Shown here: positions 1-8,130 of the stretch, one piece after another | How positions within the stretch are numbered: the stretch's first letter is position 1 | Layout of the letters: each line of letters starts with the position of its first letter | Source of the DNA: Paenibacillus alvei DSM 29 | GTDB taxonomy: Bacteria; Bacillota; Bacilli; Paenibacillales; Paenibacillaceae | Length of the DNA stretch: 64,000 nucleotides | Assembly: GCF_000293805.1 (NCBI RefSeq) | Contig: NZ_AMBZ01000003.1 | Span: 248,001-312,000 of the forward strand | Direction of reading: 5' to 3' | Program-made: the position numbers and the translations under genes | The notes under the pieces: generated by a model | Seen by the model: only the letters and a program-made list of their open reading frames with translations | What the model was told of the DNA's origin: nothing | Database searches by the model: none

Positions 1-71
1 GCTACACCAGCGGGGGTGAGCGCAACGCGATTTTCGTTATTTTTAATTTCCATAGGAATTCCGATTATCAT
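1..71 (-). CDS. ald: Alanine dehydrogenase, N-terminal part only (runs off the window)
   Basis: The first 23 residues are visible and begin MIIGIPMEIKNNENRVAL, the highly conserved start of bacterial alanine dehydrogenase, the NAD-dependent enzyme that interconverts L-alanine and pyruvate plus ammonia. An AGGAGG ribosome binding site lies just upstream of the ATG at 71, which fixes the start. The rest lies outside the window. The gene follows an AdeR-like regulator in the same direction, and AdeR is the known activator of ald in Bacillus, so the neighbourhood supports the call. Only the N-terminus is seen, so intactness cannot be judged. Confidence 0.85.
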   Translation of the reverse strand, partial: MIIGIPMEIKNNENRVALTPAGV

Positions 72-301
72 TGCATAGCCTCCTCATATATCCTGAACCT
101 GTTTGGTTATCCAATTAAAGTATAATTCGTCGATCACGCTTGCGCTTTGTTGCAAGCTCCAAAAAAATACCCTGTCCTTGTGTATTTCCCACAAAGCCAG
201 GGACAATTGCGTATCGGTAATCGATCGCAGGGAAGGTTGGCAACGGATGACGTGTTACGTAGATTCGTTGTCCTTGTTTATCGTTGCCAATCGATGCAAT
301 T
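72..301. promoter_or_regulatory. Intergenic region between adeR-like gene and ald
   Basis: About 230 bases with no supportable gene. It must hold the ald promoter and probably the binding site of the PucR-type regulator, but I could not pick out a convincing operator by eye. The ald ribosome binding site lies at its lower end near 78-83. Confidence 0.4.
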
Positions 302-1543
302 TTAATTCCAAAAAAGCGACATCTTCTCATCCATGCTGTCCATATGAATGCCGCCAACTTCTGCAATGCGCTTTATCCGATACATCAGTGTATTCGTATG
401 AACATGGAGGGCTTCCGCTGTACGCTTCACATTGCAATCGTGACGAAGATATTGTTCGATCGTATGCATAAGCTCACCGAAATGTTCGGAATCATATACA
501 CGCAGCTTCTCCAGCCCATCATGCTGATAAGCCTGCTGTGCAGCATGATTCGCGGAGCGCGCGGAACGCTGCTCGGTCAATATTGGCAGATGGCGATAAT
601 AGCCCAGCTCGCTGTAGCTATGGATAGAAGCGAGTTCGTCAGGGAATGCCTTCTTTAAGGAAAGAGTGGTCATTGCCTCCTCATAAGATCGCGATACGTT
701 AAGAAATGATGAAGAGCTGTCGCTGGCACCACTGCAAGTGGGGGAGGCGCCGAATCGCTGTTCCATATGGAGAAGAAGTTGTTGGCATTGCACCTTAGAC
801 ATGTGAAGCGTATTACCTGCTTGTGCTTGCTGCATTAGACCCGGCATCATGATGAGACGGTCACGCTCAACTACATGCAGCAATATCCGAAGATGCTGTG
901 TTGTCTTTAACGTATATTGAATTTGGCGGTATAGCTTTTCTTGGATAGGGGTGTTGAACTGGATGATCCATATGAAATATTCAGATGGGAATGTAATGCC
1001 TAGCCGAGCTGCGTGCTCTCGTATTGCTTGCTCAGATGAGTGATGTCCGGTTATAAGCTGCCAGAAGAAATCATGCTTGTGCTGCTCCTGCCGTCTGCTG
1101 TGCAACTGGTGCTGCATAAGCTTGGACTTGGCAGCCTGAGCCGCTCGCGACAAGGTATGAAGGGCGGTATCCGGCAGCGGCTGCTCGTTGTCGAGCACCC
1201 ATATGTAGCCGATAATATCCTGTTGATGGCGAATGGCTACAGCCAAACGATTGCCGAGGCCAACCTCATCGATATGCTGGATGCGTATCGGTTCTGTGCT
1301 GGACATAAGCCGCTGCATCGTTCCATCTCTCCATAATGCGCTGATCACCTGCTCCGGGACGCGCCGACCGATAATGGTCGCAATCCGCGCTGGATCGGTG
1401 CCCGGATGATGCGTGCTGTACGCAAGCAGCTTATGTCCGGCATCTTCAATTGTGACAGGACACTGCAGCAGATCACTGACGGTGTCGGCAACCGCTTCCA
1501 GACTGTCAAAATGCTGTTCGAAAAGATGGTTTATTTTATTCAT
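302..1543 (-). CDS. PucR/CdaR-family transcriptional regulator, AdeR-like
   Basis: About 413 residues. The C-terminal 50 residues form the PucR-type helix-turn-helix: a VKRTAEALHVHTNTLMYRIK segment, close to the family signature in which an NTLxYRxxR helix contacts DNA. The middle is a GGDEF-like/GAF-like ligand-sensing region typical of CdaR proteins. No membrane segment is seen, so it is cytoplasmic. I place the start at the ATG at 1543 because GAGGAG lies 8 bases upstream of it; the ATG two codons earlier is too close. It lies directly upstream of ald, in the same direction, with about 230 bases between them. By analogy with Bacillus AdeR it probably activates ald in response to alanine; that role is inference. 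Confidence 0.8.
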   Translation of the reverse strand: MNKINHLFEQHFDSLEAVADTVSDLLQCPVTIEDAGHKLLAYSTHHPGTDPARIATIIGRRVPEQVISALWRDGTMQRLMSSTEPIRIQHIDEVGLGNRLAVAIRHQQDIIGYIWVLDNEQPLPDTALHTLSRAAQAAKSKLMQHQLHSRRQEQHKHDFFWQLITGHHSSEQAIREHAARLGITFPSEYFIWIIQFNTPIQEKLYRQIQYTLKTTQHLRILLHVVERDRLIMMPGLMQQAQAGNTLHMSKVQCQQLLLHMEQRFGASPTCSGASDSSSSFLNVSRSYEEAMTTLSLKKAFPDELASIHSYSELGYYRHLPILTEQRSARSANHAAQQAYQHDGLEKLRVYDSEHFGELMHTIEQYLRHDCNVKRTAEALHVHTNTLMYRIKRIAEVGGIHMDSMDEKMSLFWN

Positions 1544-1638
1544 GCACATGGCTCCTCAACGATAGGAAGATCATGACTATTTTAGCATGAAATCCATCGT
1601 TTTGTAGCCGGATTCATCAATTTAAATGCCGACATCCA

Positions 1639-2142
1639 GTGTGCCATAAGATGGAAAGCGACCGCGCCACCATGCTCTATCATCCCTTCAATTTGAGTGA
1701 AGCAGTGGAAACGATTCTGCTGACGATGGAAGCCGTTATTTTCGAGAAACAGTTGCAATGGGACTATGACATCGAGCCTGATTTGATGGTGCATGGCAGC
1801 AGTGAACCAATTAAGCAGGTCGTTCTCATTTTGCTTGATAACGCCCTCAAGTATACGAATCCGAACGGATCCGTAACCATTTCTCTGAAAATACAGCATC
1901 AGGATGTCGTTCTTACGGTGTCCAATACAGGCAAAGGGAGTGCGCCTGAGCATCTGTCTCGGATTTTTGATCGCTTCTATCGAACCGATGCGTCGAGATC
2001 GCGCCAGCAGGGCGGCTACGGGCTTGGTCTGGCAATCGCAAAATCTATCGTCGAGCAGCATAAAGGAAAACTTTACGCGAAGAGTACGATAGGCGAGACG
2101 ACGTCATTTTATTTGCATCTCACAAGACTGGAAAGTCGCTAA
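1639..2142 (+). pseudogene. Sensor histidine kinase, C-terminal ATPase-domain remnant
   Basis: An open frame of about 167 residues holds a nearly complete HATPase_c domain: the N box (LILLDNALKYTNPNG), a degenerate G1 region (VSNTGKGSAPEHLSRIFDRF, with the F box included) and the G2 box (GYGLGLAIAKSIVEQH). The membrane sensor region and the HisKA dimerisation/phosphoacceptor domain are missing, and there is no ribosome binding site before the GTG at 1639. The usual G1 motif D-x-G-x-G reads N-T-G-K-G, so a conserved acidic residue is also changed. No response regulator gene is adjacent. I read it as the 3' remnant of a deleted two-component kinase. Confidence 0.75.
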
Positions 2143-2174
2143 TAATCATCGAAACACCTCATTTAGAAAGAAAC

Positions 2175-2201
2175 GGGCAGGGTGACACTGTCACCCCGCC
2201 C
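2175..2201 (-). terminator. Rho-independent terminator of the alkaline phosphatase gene
   Basis: Two 12-base arms (GGGCAGGGTGAC and GTCACCCCGCCC) pair with one mismatch around a three-base loop. On the minus strand it is followed by the T-rich run TTTCTTTCT. It lies 23 bases after the phosphatase stop codon; it may also serve the plus-strand kinase remnant. Confidence 0.85.
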
Positions 2202-2223
2202 ATTCAAGTACGAATCGATATGA

Positions 2224-3949
2224 TTATTTCAAAATGATGCGCTCAGACAAGGAGTCCCACTTCAAAGCTTTGCCAGTCAGCTTGCTGAATGCGTCAAGGC
2301 TCAGGTAGAGGACATTGTGCTCCACTTCTGCCGGAATGGAAATTGCTTTGCCATTCAACGTTACGGAAGCTCCGTCTTTTACCTTCAAGGTTACCTTGTC
2401 CTTCGCAAATGTAGTTGTTTTCGATGTGCTGTCATTCGTTACTTTAATTTGCAGCGCTTGTGCAAGCTTCACAGCAGGGAAGAGAACCTTGCCGTCGCGG
2501 CTTACCTTGAACTTTGGATACAGGTGCTTGCTTTGCAGCGCGGCTGTTGCTTTCTTCAGATCCAATCCCGCTACCTTCGCGATGCTTGTTGCAATTGCTG
2601 TGTTGTCAATTTTACCTTTCACATATTCCGCAATTGGTCCATACGCCCATACGCCAACATCTACCGCAGAGTGGCCATGCCCAGACCAGCCTACCAAGTA
2701 ACGCTTCGCCATCACTTGATTGAACGCTCCTTCCTGTTTGTAGGAAGAACCATCGCCCTGCATGATGTATTGGGCTTCTTCATCTGTGATGTCAGTGAAG
2801 CCTGTATGTTTCTTGATTAACGACTTCACTTCGTCCGTGGACGCTGCTTTTGCAAGCTGTGGCCCAAGAAGCTCGGAGGAGATTTTTTGCTTGCCCCATG
2901 CATCGACATTCAGTTCATAAATGTTGTCACGGGACAGAGAAAGGCCGCCTGTCTCATGATCGGCCGTAATGACGATCGAAGTGTTGCCGTCCTTTTTCGC
3001 AAAATCAAGAGCGACCTTCACCGCTGCATCAAAATCAAGCGTTTCTTGAATCATGGCACCCAGATCATTCGCGTGAGCTGCGTGATCGATACGTCCGCCT
3101 TCAATCATCATGGTGAAGCCTTTAGGGTTCGTAGAGAGAGACTTAATCGCTGCAGATGTCATGTCAGCAAGGCTTGGTGTTTCAGGCTTGCGATCCAGTA
3201 CATAGTCCACATGAGAATCGTGGAACAGACCGAGAACTTTGCCGTTTTTCGCCGTTAACGATTGCAGACCTTTTTTGTCGTATACGACTTTATAGCCCTT
3301 TTTCTCGAAATCAGGAATGATTGTCTTGTCTTCGCGCTTGCCTTTCTCCTGCTTGCTGACGAATTGGCGCTTGCCGCCTCCGAGCAGAACGTCAACAACG
3401 CCCGACTCTAAATATTGGGATGCGATTGCATTTTCATTGTCGCGATTGCGGACATGGGAGGCATATGCCGCAGGTGTTGCGTGTGTAATGCGAGCTGTCG
3501 TTACGAGGCCAGTCGACTTGCCGATAGCCTTGGAAGCTTCGATGACGGATGCGACTGGCTTCGAAATGTCCTCATTCGATACGCTGATTGCAGCGTTGTA
3601 TGTTTTGTTGCCCGTTGCAAATGCAGTAGCTGCAGATGCAGAGTCTGTTACTTCGCCGGAGACGATCGTATCCCCGTCCTCGCCTTTGTCAGCGAAGGTC
3701 GTTGCCTGGCCCACATACAGGCTGTCCATATATAAGGATGGACGCTTCAGCTTGTTCTTGGAGTAGATTCGTGCGGCAGTTACTTGAGCAGGTCCCATGC
3801 CGTCACCAATAAGGACAATGAGATTTTTCGAAGCGGTTTGCGGCTTCGCGGCGCTTTTTAGCCAATACTGCATCGGATTGCATAGCTCCGAACGGCAGCA
3901 TGAGAAGCGCCAGCGTCGTCACCAACGATTTGCGTAACATTTTATTCAA
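2224..3949 (-). CDS. Secreted alkaline phosphatase with C-terminal stalk domain; frameshift at the signal peptide junction
   Basis: The mature enzyme (about 545 residues) carries the PhoA-family motifs: metal-binding LIGDGMGPAQ near the start, the phospho-serine loop VTDSASAATAFATG, the metal ligands GGRIDHAAHAND and TADHETGG, and a distal HGHS. The last 75 residues resemble a copper-amine-oxidase-N (stalk) domain. The signal peptide is in another frame: a TTG at 3949, 7 bases after GGAGGG, encodes MNKMLRKSLVTTLALLMLPF and continues to AVLAK. An A5 run (plus strand T5 at 3855-3859) then shifts the frame; four bases would join the two parts as AVLAKSAAKPQ. As sequenced, the exported form cannot be made by ordinary translation. 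Function: phosphate scavenging outside the cell, normally PhoP-controlled. Confidence 0.88.
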
Positions 3950-3989
3950 CCGAAATCCCTCCAACCAAGTATGTAATATACAGCTTTAT

Positions 3990-4020
3990 TGTAGACAAGG
4001 TTTGTTAGCGATTGTGTAAA
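3990..4020 (-). promoter_or_regulatory. Possible PhoP box cluster upstream of the alkaline phosphatase
   Basis: Read on the minus strand there are three spaced hexamers, TTTACA (4020-4015), CTAACA (4008-4003) and TCTACA (3995-3990). They resemble the TT(A/C/T)ACA direct repeats bound by Bacillus PhoP, although the 12-13 base spacing is slightly wider than the usual 11. They end about 40 bases before the start codon. Visual match only. Confidence 0.3.
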
Positions 4021-4335
4021 TAAATGTAATTGGTAAATCAAATAGATTTGAAAATTTTGTAAATCTTATATATGCCTATTATAGATCTCATACGTATATG
4101 CCAGATTTGTTGCTTACACTTACAGCAGGAAAAGGTTAATGAAATAGAATGTTGGGAATGGCATGTTGAAAATGCAGGTCGAGTGTTATTGATTTAAGCT
4201 GGGAGTGCTGGGTAATTGAAGAGAAATGGGACAGAAGACCTGCAAGGATAATCAGGGAGTCTATTGATTGTTCGTAAGAGGTTACCTATACTTGGTAATG
4301 ATTTGGTAAAAATATCGGAAGGAGGAAAGAACATC

Positions 4336-4944
4336 ATGGAACGATTTATAGACCCGCTTGGTCTTCCTTTTCGATTTTATGCGATATTGCGCCGGAATGA
4401 AGAGGTCGCTGTAAAGTGCCCGAAGTGTAAAGGTCTGGCCTATATTTCTCAAGGGGAATGCGGACTAATGGTGAAGTGCACCTCATGCTTCCATCAAGAA
4501 AAGGAACCGGAGGCTTATCGGTGCAGCGCTAGCGGTGTTTGCGCAGTATGCGAAAGATGGTTCAATGAGCAGGTTACCGATCACAAGCAGCAGACGCAGA
4601 AGGCAATACGTATCGCTTGTCCTCATTGCTCAGCTGTGAATCAAGTGCCTTTGCGCAGGGCGTTGACGTATACTGGCTGCTACTCTGATTTTCGAGATGA
4701 ACGGGATCCTGTCTTTCAATTGGAGCTGTACTATTTGGATTATTTCCGCAGTAAGCCCGTATGGGCTGCCAATTGGGAGCATTTGAACTATTTGATCCGC
4801 TATATATCGGCAGATTTGCGTGAGAAGCCTGCTGGCGTAATCAAGCGTACAGCTTCCCATTCGCTGCCTGCCTATATGAAGGATGCGAAGAATCGGGAGG
4901 CCATCGTGAAGCTGCTGTACAAGCTTCAGCATAAAGATATGTAA
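4336..4944 (+). CDS. Zinc-ribbon hypothetical protein
   Basis: About 202 residues. The ATG at 4336 has AAGGAGG at 4319-4325, ten bases upstream, so the longer upstream frame is not used. Several paired cysteines are visible: CPKCKG and CTSC in the first 50 residues, then CAVC and CPHC near residues 70-100, a pattern of zinc ribbons. The C-terminal half has no recognisable motif apart from aromatic residues. No signal peptide or membrane segment is seen. It is followed after 17 bases by a membrane-anchored protein and two more small genes, which look like one operon. The function is unknown to me. Confidence 0.65.
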   Translation: MERFIDPLGLPFRFYAILRRNEEVAVKCPKCKGLAYISQGECGLMVKCTSCFHQEKEPEAYRCSASGVCAVCERWFNEQVTDHKQQTQKAIRIACPHCSAVNQVPLRRALTYTGCYSDFRDERDPVFQLELYYLDYFRSKPVWAANWEHLNYLIRYISADLREKPAGVIKRTASHSLPAYMKDAKNREAIVKLLYKLQHKDM

Positions 4945-4961
4945 TTGCATAAGGAGGCAGC

Positions 4962-5617
4962 ATGAGCAAACTCAAGCATAAAATGGCCATCGTACTCTTT
5001 GTCCTTGTGGGGTTAAGCATTCCTGCATACTTTATTTTTCGTTCATTTGGCGTGTTCCAAGGTGAGGTAGTGTTGAGCAAGTATGCCTTAGCAATCGAAA
5101 AGGACGGTAAAAAGTATGACGCATGGCCTCTGCTAAACTCCATGTCCGCGATGGATAAGAAGGAGGAAGAACGGCAGTTTTATTATCGAGCGGATCCCGG
5201 CGACATGGAAGAATTGTTTATGCTGGCATATGGAAAATACGAGGTGAAATCCTCTAAGGAGAACCCATATTTAGATGGCAAGGTTGGATATGACACAGAA
5301 CGCGAGCATACGTATATCAAAACGGTTTCGAAATATGAGAATGCGAATGATTACACGAATACATATGAATTTTTTGATGATAATGGAAATCATGTGTACA
5401 CGTATGATCCTGCCGCTCCCGTGGACAAGGACTATGTGAAAGATATTATTAATGCCGGCATGTCTCGGTCAACGGGAGCGGGGGAACTTCTGAGGCTATC
5501 GACCGCTACATTAACGTAACGAAGCTGTTCAAAGATAAATTAGACATTACGGTAGAGCTGAAAGTTGACGATAACAATCGTATCGTAACGATCATGATGA
5601 CACTGGATAGGACGTGA
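4962..5617 (+). CDS. Membrane-anchored hypothetical protein, frameshifted near its 3' end
   Basis: It begins with a basic segment and one membrane helix (residues about 7-30), then a charged extracytoplasmic domain. A GGAGG site precedes the ATG at 4962. The uninterrupted frame stops at 5519, but a G5 run at 5480-5484 marks a frame change: with six G's the protein continues through EAIDRYINVTKLFKDKLDIT to a TGA at 5615-5617 and then overlaps the ATG of the next gene (TGATG). This translational coupling supports the restored frame, so a one-base deletion is likely. Function unknown; probably in one operon with its neighbours. Confidence 0.6.
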
Positions 5618-6183
5618 TGAAATTGATGAATCAAATTGACTACAGACAAGGCCCTGCTTATTTGGACGGCATTGCAATTCCGGAGAGTCCGGCGACATGG
5701 CATGAGGTAGAGTGGACAGGAAGGTTGTCTATTGAAGGCGGAGCGAAGAAATTCCATATTTTCTATTATGGGGAGCTCATCGATGATCTGATTTCATCGA
5801 CTGATTTTGCTCCGCCGCTCATCATTGCAGAGGATCCAGACACGGGGAAACGCTACGTGCTGTTTGATGGATGCAAGCATGGTTATGATGCGATGCTGTG
5901 CGACACCTTCACAGCGGAGCAGCACAATGAGCGGAAGCCGCTGCTTCCTTATGTGGATGGAGACGGAGAGGATTTGTTTGAAGTTTTCGTAACCGTCTAT
6001 TACAACGTCGACTGGGATGAGGAATTCGAAGAAGAAGTGGATGAGGACGGGAAGCTGGAGCTGATTAGCGGAGAAAAGTGCAACTTCGATGAGGCGAAGC
6101 GCAATGGATATGATGCGATCAGTATCACGATCGTGAACTCGCGCGGGCGTAAGACGGAAATCGCCCAGGGAGAGCTGGCTTAG
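5617..6183 (+). CDS. Hypothetical acidic cytoplasmic protein
   Basis: About 188 residues starting at the ATG at 5617, whose A is shared with the stop codon of the restored upstream gene. The protein has an acidic stretch (DWDEEFEEEVDEDGKLEL, near residues 130-150) and no signal peptide, membrane helix or recognised catalytic motif. It is the third gene of the 4336-6496 run and followed 25 bases later by a small membrane protein. I do not recognise the family. Confidence 0.6.
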   Translation: MKLMNQIDYRQGPAYLDGIAIPESPATWHEVEWTGRLSIEGGAKKFHIFYYGELIDDLISSTDFAPPLIIAEDPDTGKRYVLFDGCKHGYDAMLCDTFTAEQHNERKPLLPYVDGDGEDLFEVFVTVYYNVDWDEEFEEEVDEDGKLELISGEKCNFDEAKRNGYDAISITIVNSRGRKTEIAQGELA

Positions 6184-6208
6184 CCAGGATAAAAGAGAGC
6201 AGCGGCCT

Positions 6209-6496
6209 ATGAAAAAATCAACAGTTTGTGTACTGCTGGCATTCCTTTTTACAGTGGGTGTACTGGTTGGCGGGGTAAGTTATTATGTGCTATTGCAGCC
6301 CTCTGTGCAGCACTTGTTATTAACTCGTCCTTTCATGATCGTGTTGTTTATTGGTTGCGTTATCGGGCTCGTGGCCCTAGTCGGGAGCTTGGTGAAAAGG
6401 TTTTTCGGTTCGGAGTTGTTTATGTTGTTCTTAATCGGGATTGTGCTTGGATTCGTGGGGATTTGGATTTGGGCGATGACAGGCGTACTGTCGTAA
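6209..6496 (+). CDS. Small three-helix membrane protein
   Basis: A 95-residue protein that is almost entirely hydrophobic, with helices at about residues 5-28, 40-62 and 70-92 separated by short basic loops (VKRFFG). It starts at an ATG following the weak ribosome binding site AGAGAG. It closes the four-gene hypothetical operon. Nothing in the sequence points to a function; it may be a membrane partner of the upstream anchored protein. Confidence 0.5.
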   Translation: MKKSTVCVLLAFLFTVGVLVGGVSYYVLLQPSVQHLLLTRPFMIVLFIGCVIGLVALVGSLVKRFFGSELFMLFLIGIVLGFVGIWIWAMTGVLS

Positions 6497-6685
6497 TTTT
6501 TAAGACGGAAACCTAGTATGGCGCATGCAACTATGTGAGTTTGAGTAAATGGGTTAGTAAAATATGGAGAAAATCATTTGTGCAACCTTTTGATTGAATG
6601 CCCCGTCTGAGTGTGTGAATCAGTTGAAAAAACATTGCGCAATGCGTCACAACACAAGGATTCATTCGAGAGGAAGTGGACTCAG

Positions 6686-7654
6686 ATGAAAAAGACAACC
6701 ATTGCAACTACCGTAGCATTAGCTCTTGGATTAATGGGCGCACAAGCGTACGCAGCTCCGGCTGCACAACCAGTCGATGCAAAAGCTGTAACAACGAACA
6801 TGGAAGTGAAAGACTTAGGAACGAATTTCTACGATAAATATGTGAAGAAGTTTGTATATAACGATAAAGGCGACATTGTAGGCACGACACGCGGCGCAGC
6901 CTTGGATAACAAATGGGTACATAACGTCGGATCTCAAACGTCGGTAACGATTAACGGCGAAAAGGTAGCCAGCCAAGTGAAGGTCGATGGCAATCATATT
7001 CTTGTACCTATACGCACAGTAGCAGAAGGACTGGGCTACAAGCTGGATTGGCATAAGAAGGACAAGTCGGTCACTGCGATTAAGGGAGAGCAGAAGGTTA
7101 CGGCCGTGTTGAACAAGGATGAGTATGGACAAGTGAAGGATATCCTGCAATTGGGCAAGGCCGCCTTGCTTAAGGATAAGCAGTTGTATGTACCGCTGCA
7201 GTTCGTCTCCGATGTGCTGCATGCTGGCGTGACGATGGATGCCGACGGACATATTGAGATTGTTCAAACCAACCAACTTCCGCAGGATTCCTTCGGCGGC
7301 ATGCATTGGGTGCTTGTCGTCAATGGCGAAGGGCTTGGCGAGATTTCCAAGGAAGTATTCACGACGGAACACAACGTCATGGTGCCAATCGAAGAAATCA
7401 GTAAGGCGCTTGGCTATAAAGTCGAAAAGAACGAAAAGACTGGAGCATATGAGTTCATGCGCGGAGCGAGATGGATTGCGCTGAAAGAGGGCGACAAGAA
7501 TGCATCTGTAGCAAAGATGTTCGTCGAGCTGAAGGAAGCGCCGGTCGTAAAGGACGGCAAGCTCTTCATGCCGCTTGACTCCCTGCAAGATGTCTTCGGC
7601 GCGAAGTTCGGCGTAGACCCAACAGGCGTTGTTGGGATTAGCGACAAAGAGTAA
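6686..7654 (+). CDS. Secreted copper-amine-oxidase-N (stalk) domain protein
   Basis: About 322 residues. The start is the ATG at 6686 after GAGGAAGTGG; the preceding in-frame codons are not needed. A classic signal peptide (MKKTTIATTVALALGLMGAQ, cleaved after AYA) is followed by two or three stalk repeats, seen as SVTINGEKV...LVPIRTVAEGLGY and LYVPLQFVSDVLHAG, then NVMVPIEEISKALGYKVEKN and KLFMPLDSLQDVFGAKF. These domains are abundant in exported Paenibacillus proteins and are thought to bind or scaffold at the cell surface; no enzyme domain is attached here. A terminator follows. The exact role is unknown. Confidence 0.75.
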   Translation: MKKTTIATTVALALGLMGAQAYAAPAAQPVDAKAVTTNMEVKDLGTNFYDKYVKKFVYNDKGDIVGTTRGAALDNKWVHNVGSQTSVTINGEKVASQVKVDGNHILVPIRTVAEGLGYKLDWHKKDKSVTAIKGEQKVTAVLNKDEYGQVKDILQLGKAALLKDKQLYVPLQFVSDVLHAGVTMDADGHIEIVQTNQLPQDSFGGMHWVLVVNGEGLGEISKEVFTTEHNVMVPIEEISKALGYKVEKNEKTGAYEFMRGARWIALKEGDKNASVAKMFVELKEAPVVKDGKLFMPLDSLQDVFGAKFGVDPTGVVGISDKE

Positions 7655-7772
7655 GTTGTTGTTATCAACTGAGGCTCTTGCTTCAGTTTAGATATAAGTT
7701 AGTTTAAAAGATAAATAGACAGAGAAAGTACAAAGAGAAGATAAAAAAAGGTTAGAATTATAGGTGAGTCAA

Positions 7773-7822
7773 AAGACACGCTGGTAGTGAGGGGAAATCC
7801 CTAGCTGCTGGCGTGTCTTTTT
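7773..7822 (+). terminator. Rho-independent terminator
   Basis: A nine-base perfect outer stem (AAGACACGC with GCGTGTCTT), an inner AGGG-GAAA-TCCCT hairpin and a T5 tail. It closes the stalk-domain gene, about 120 bases after its stop. Confidence 0.8.
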
Positions 7823-7833
7823 GTGTTAGAAGA

Positions 7834-7971
7834 GGATATGAGCGCTATACGGAATTCGATAACCAAGCTCAGTTTCAAACAGATGAACAACTTGACGTTG
7901 AAGTCCATGATTATTTCATTAGTTTAATCATCACCGGATCTACGGAACACTTAATTATCTTACTCTGTTGA
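7834..7971 (+). pseudogene. Remnant of an HTH-type protein N-terminus (tentative)
   Basis: One frame reads GYERYTEFDNQAQFQTDEQL followed by DVEVHDYF and a stop at 7971. This resembles, from memory, the N-terminus of a Paenibacillus/Brevibacillus helix-turn-helix protein that begins with a YxxFENQAxFxTDEQL-like segment. The helix-turn-helix itself is missing and there is no ribosome binding site. Similarity rests on recall only. Confidence 0.3.
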
Positions 7972-8130
7972 AGCTAGGATTGTGTCCTTATAAGAGTTTG
8001 TTCAGTGCAGCGTTGAAAATCCCAGCACAAAAGGGCTGGTTGACTATGATATATATCACAAATGCCAGTGAATTTTATCGGTAAAATATACTGGACATCT
8101 AAGAGAATATATCATGGGGGTAAGAAAAGT

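Noticed and set aside
115-366. Open frame overlapping the 3' end of the AdeR-like gene
   Set aside because: It is a frame shadow of the regulator's last helix and the intergenic region, without start signals. The regulator already ends at the place usual for its family, so no frameshift needs to be assumed.
3855-3859. Programmed ribosomal frameshift in the phosphatase gene
   Set aside because: A simple A5 run without a slippery heptamer and stimulatory structure is not a known recoding site, and similar breaks in unrelated genes point to a common, non-regulatory cause.
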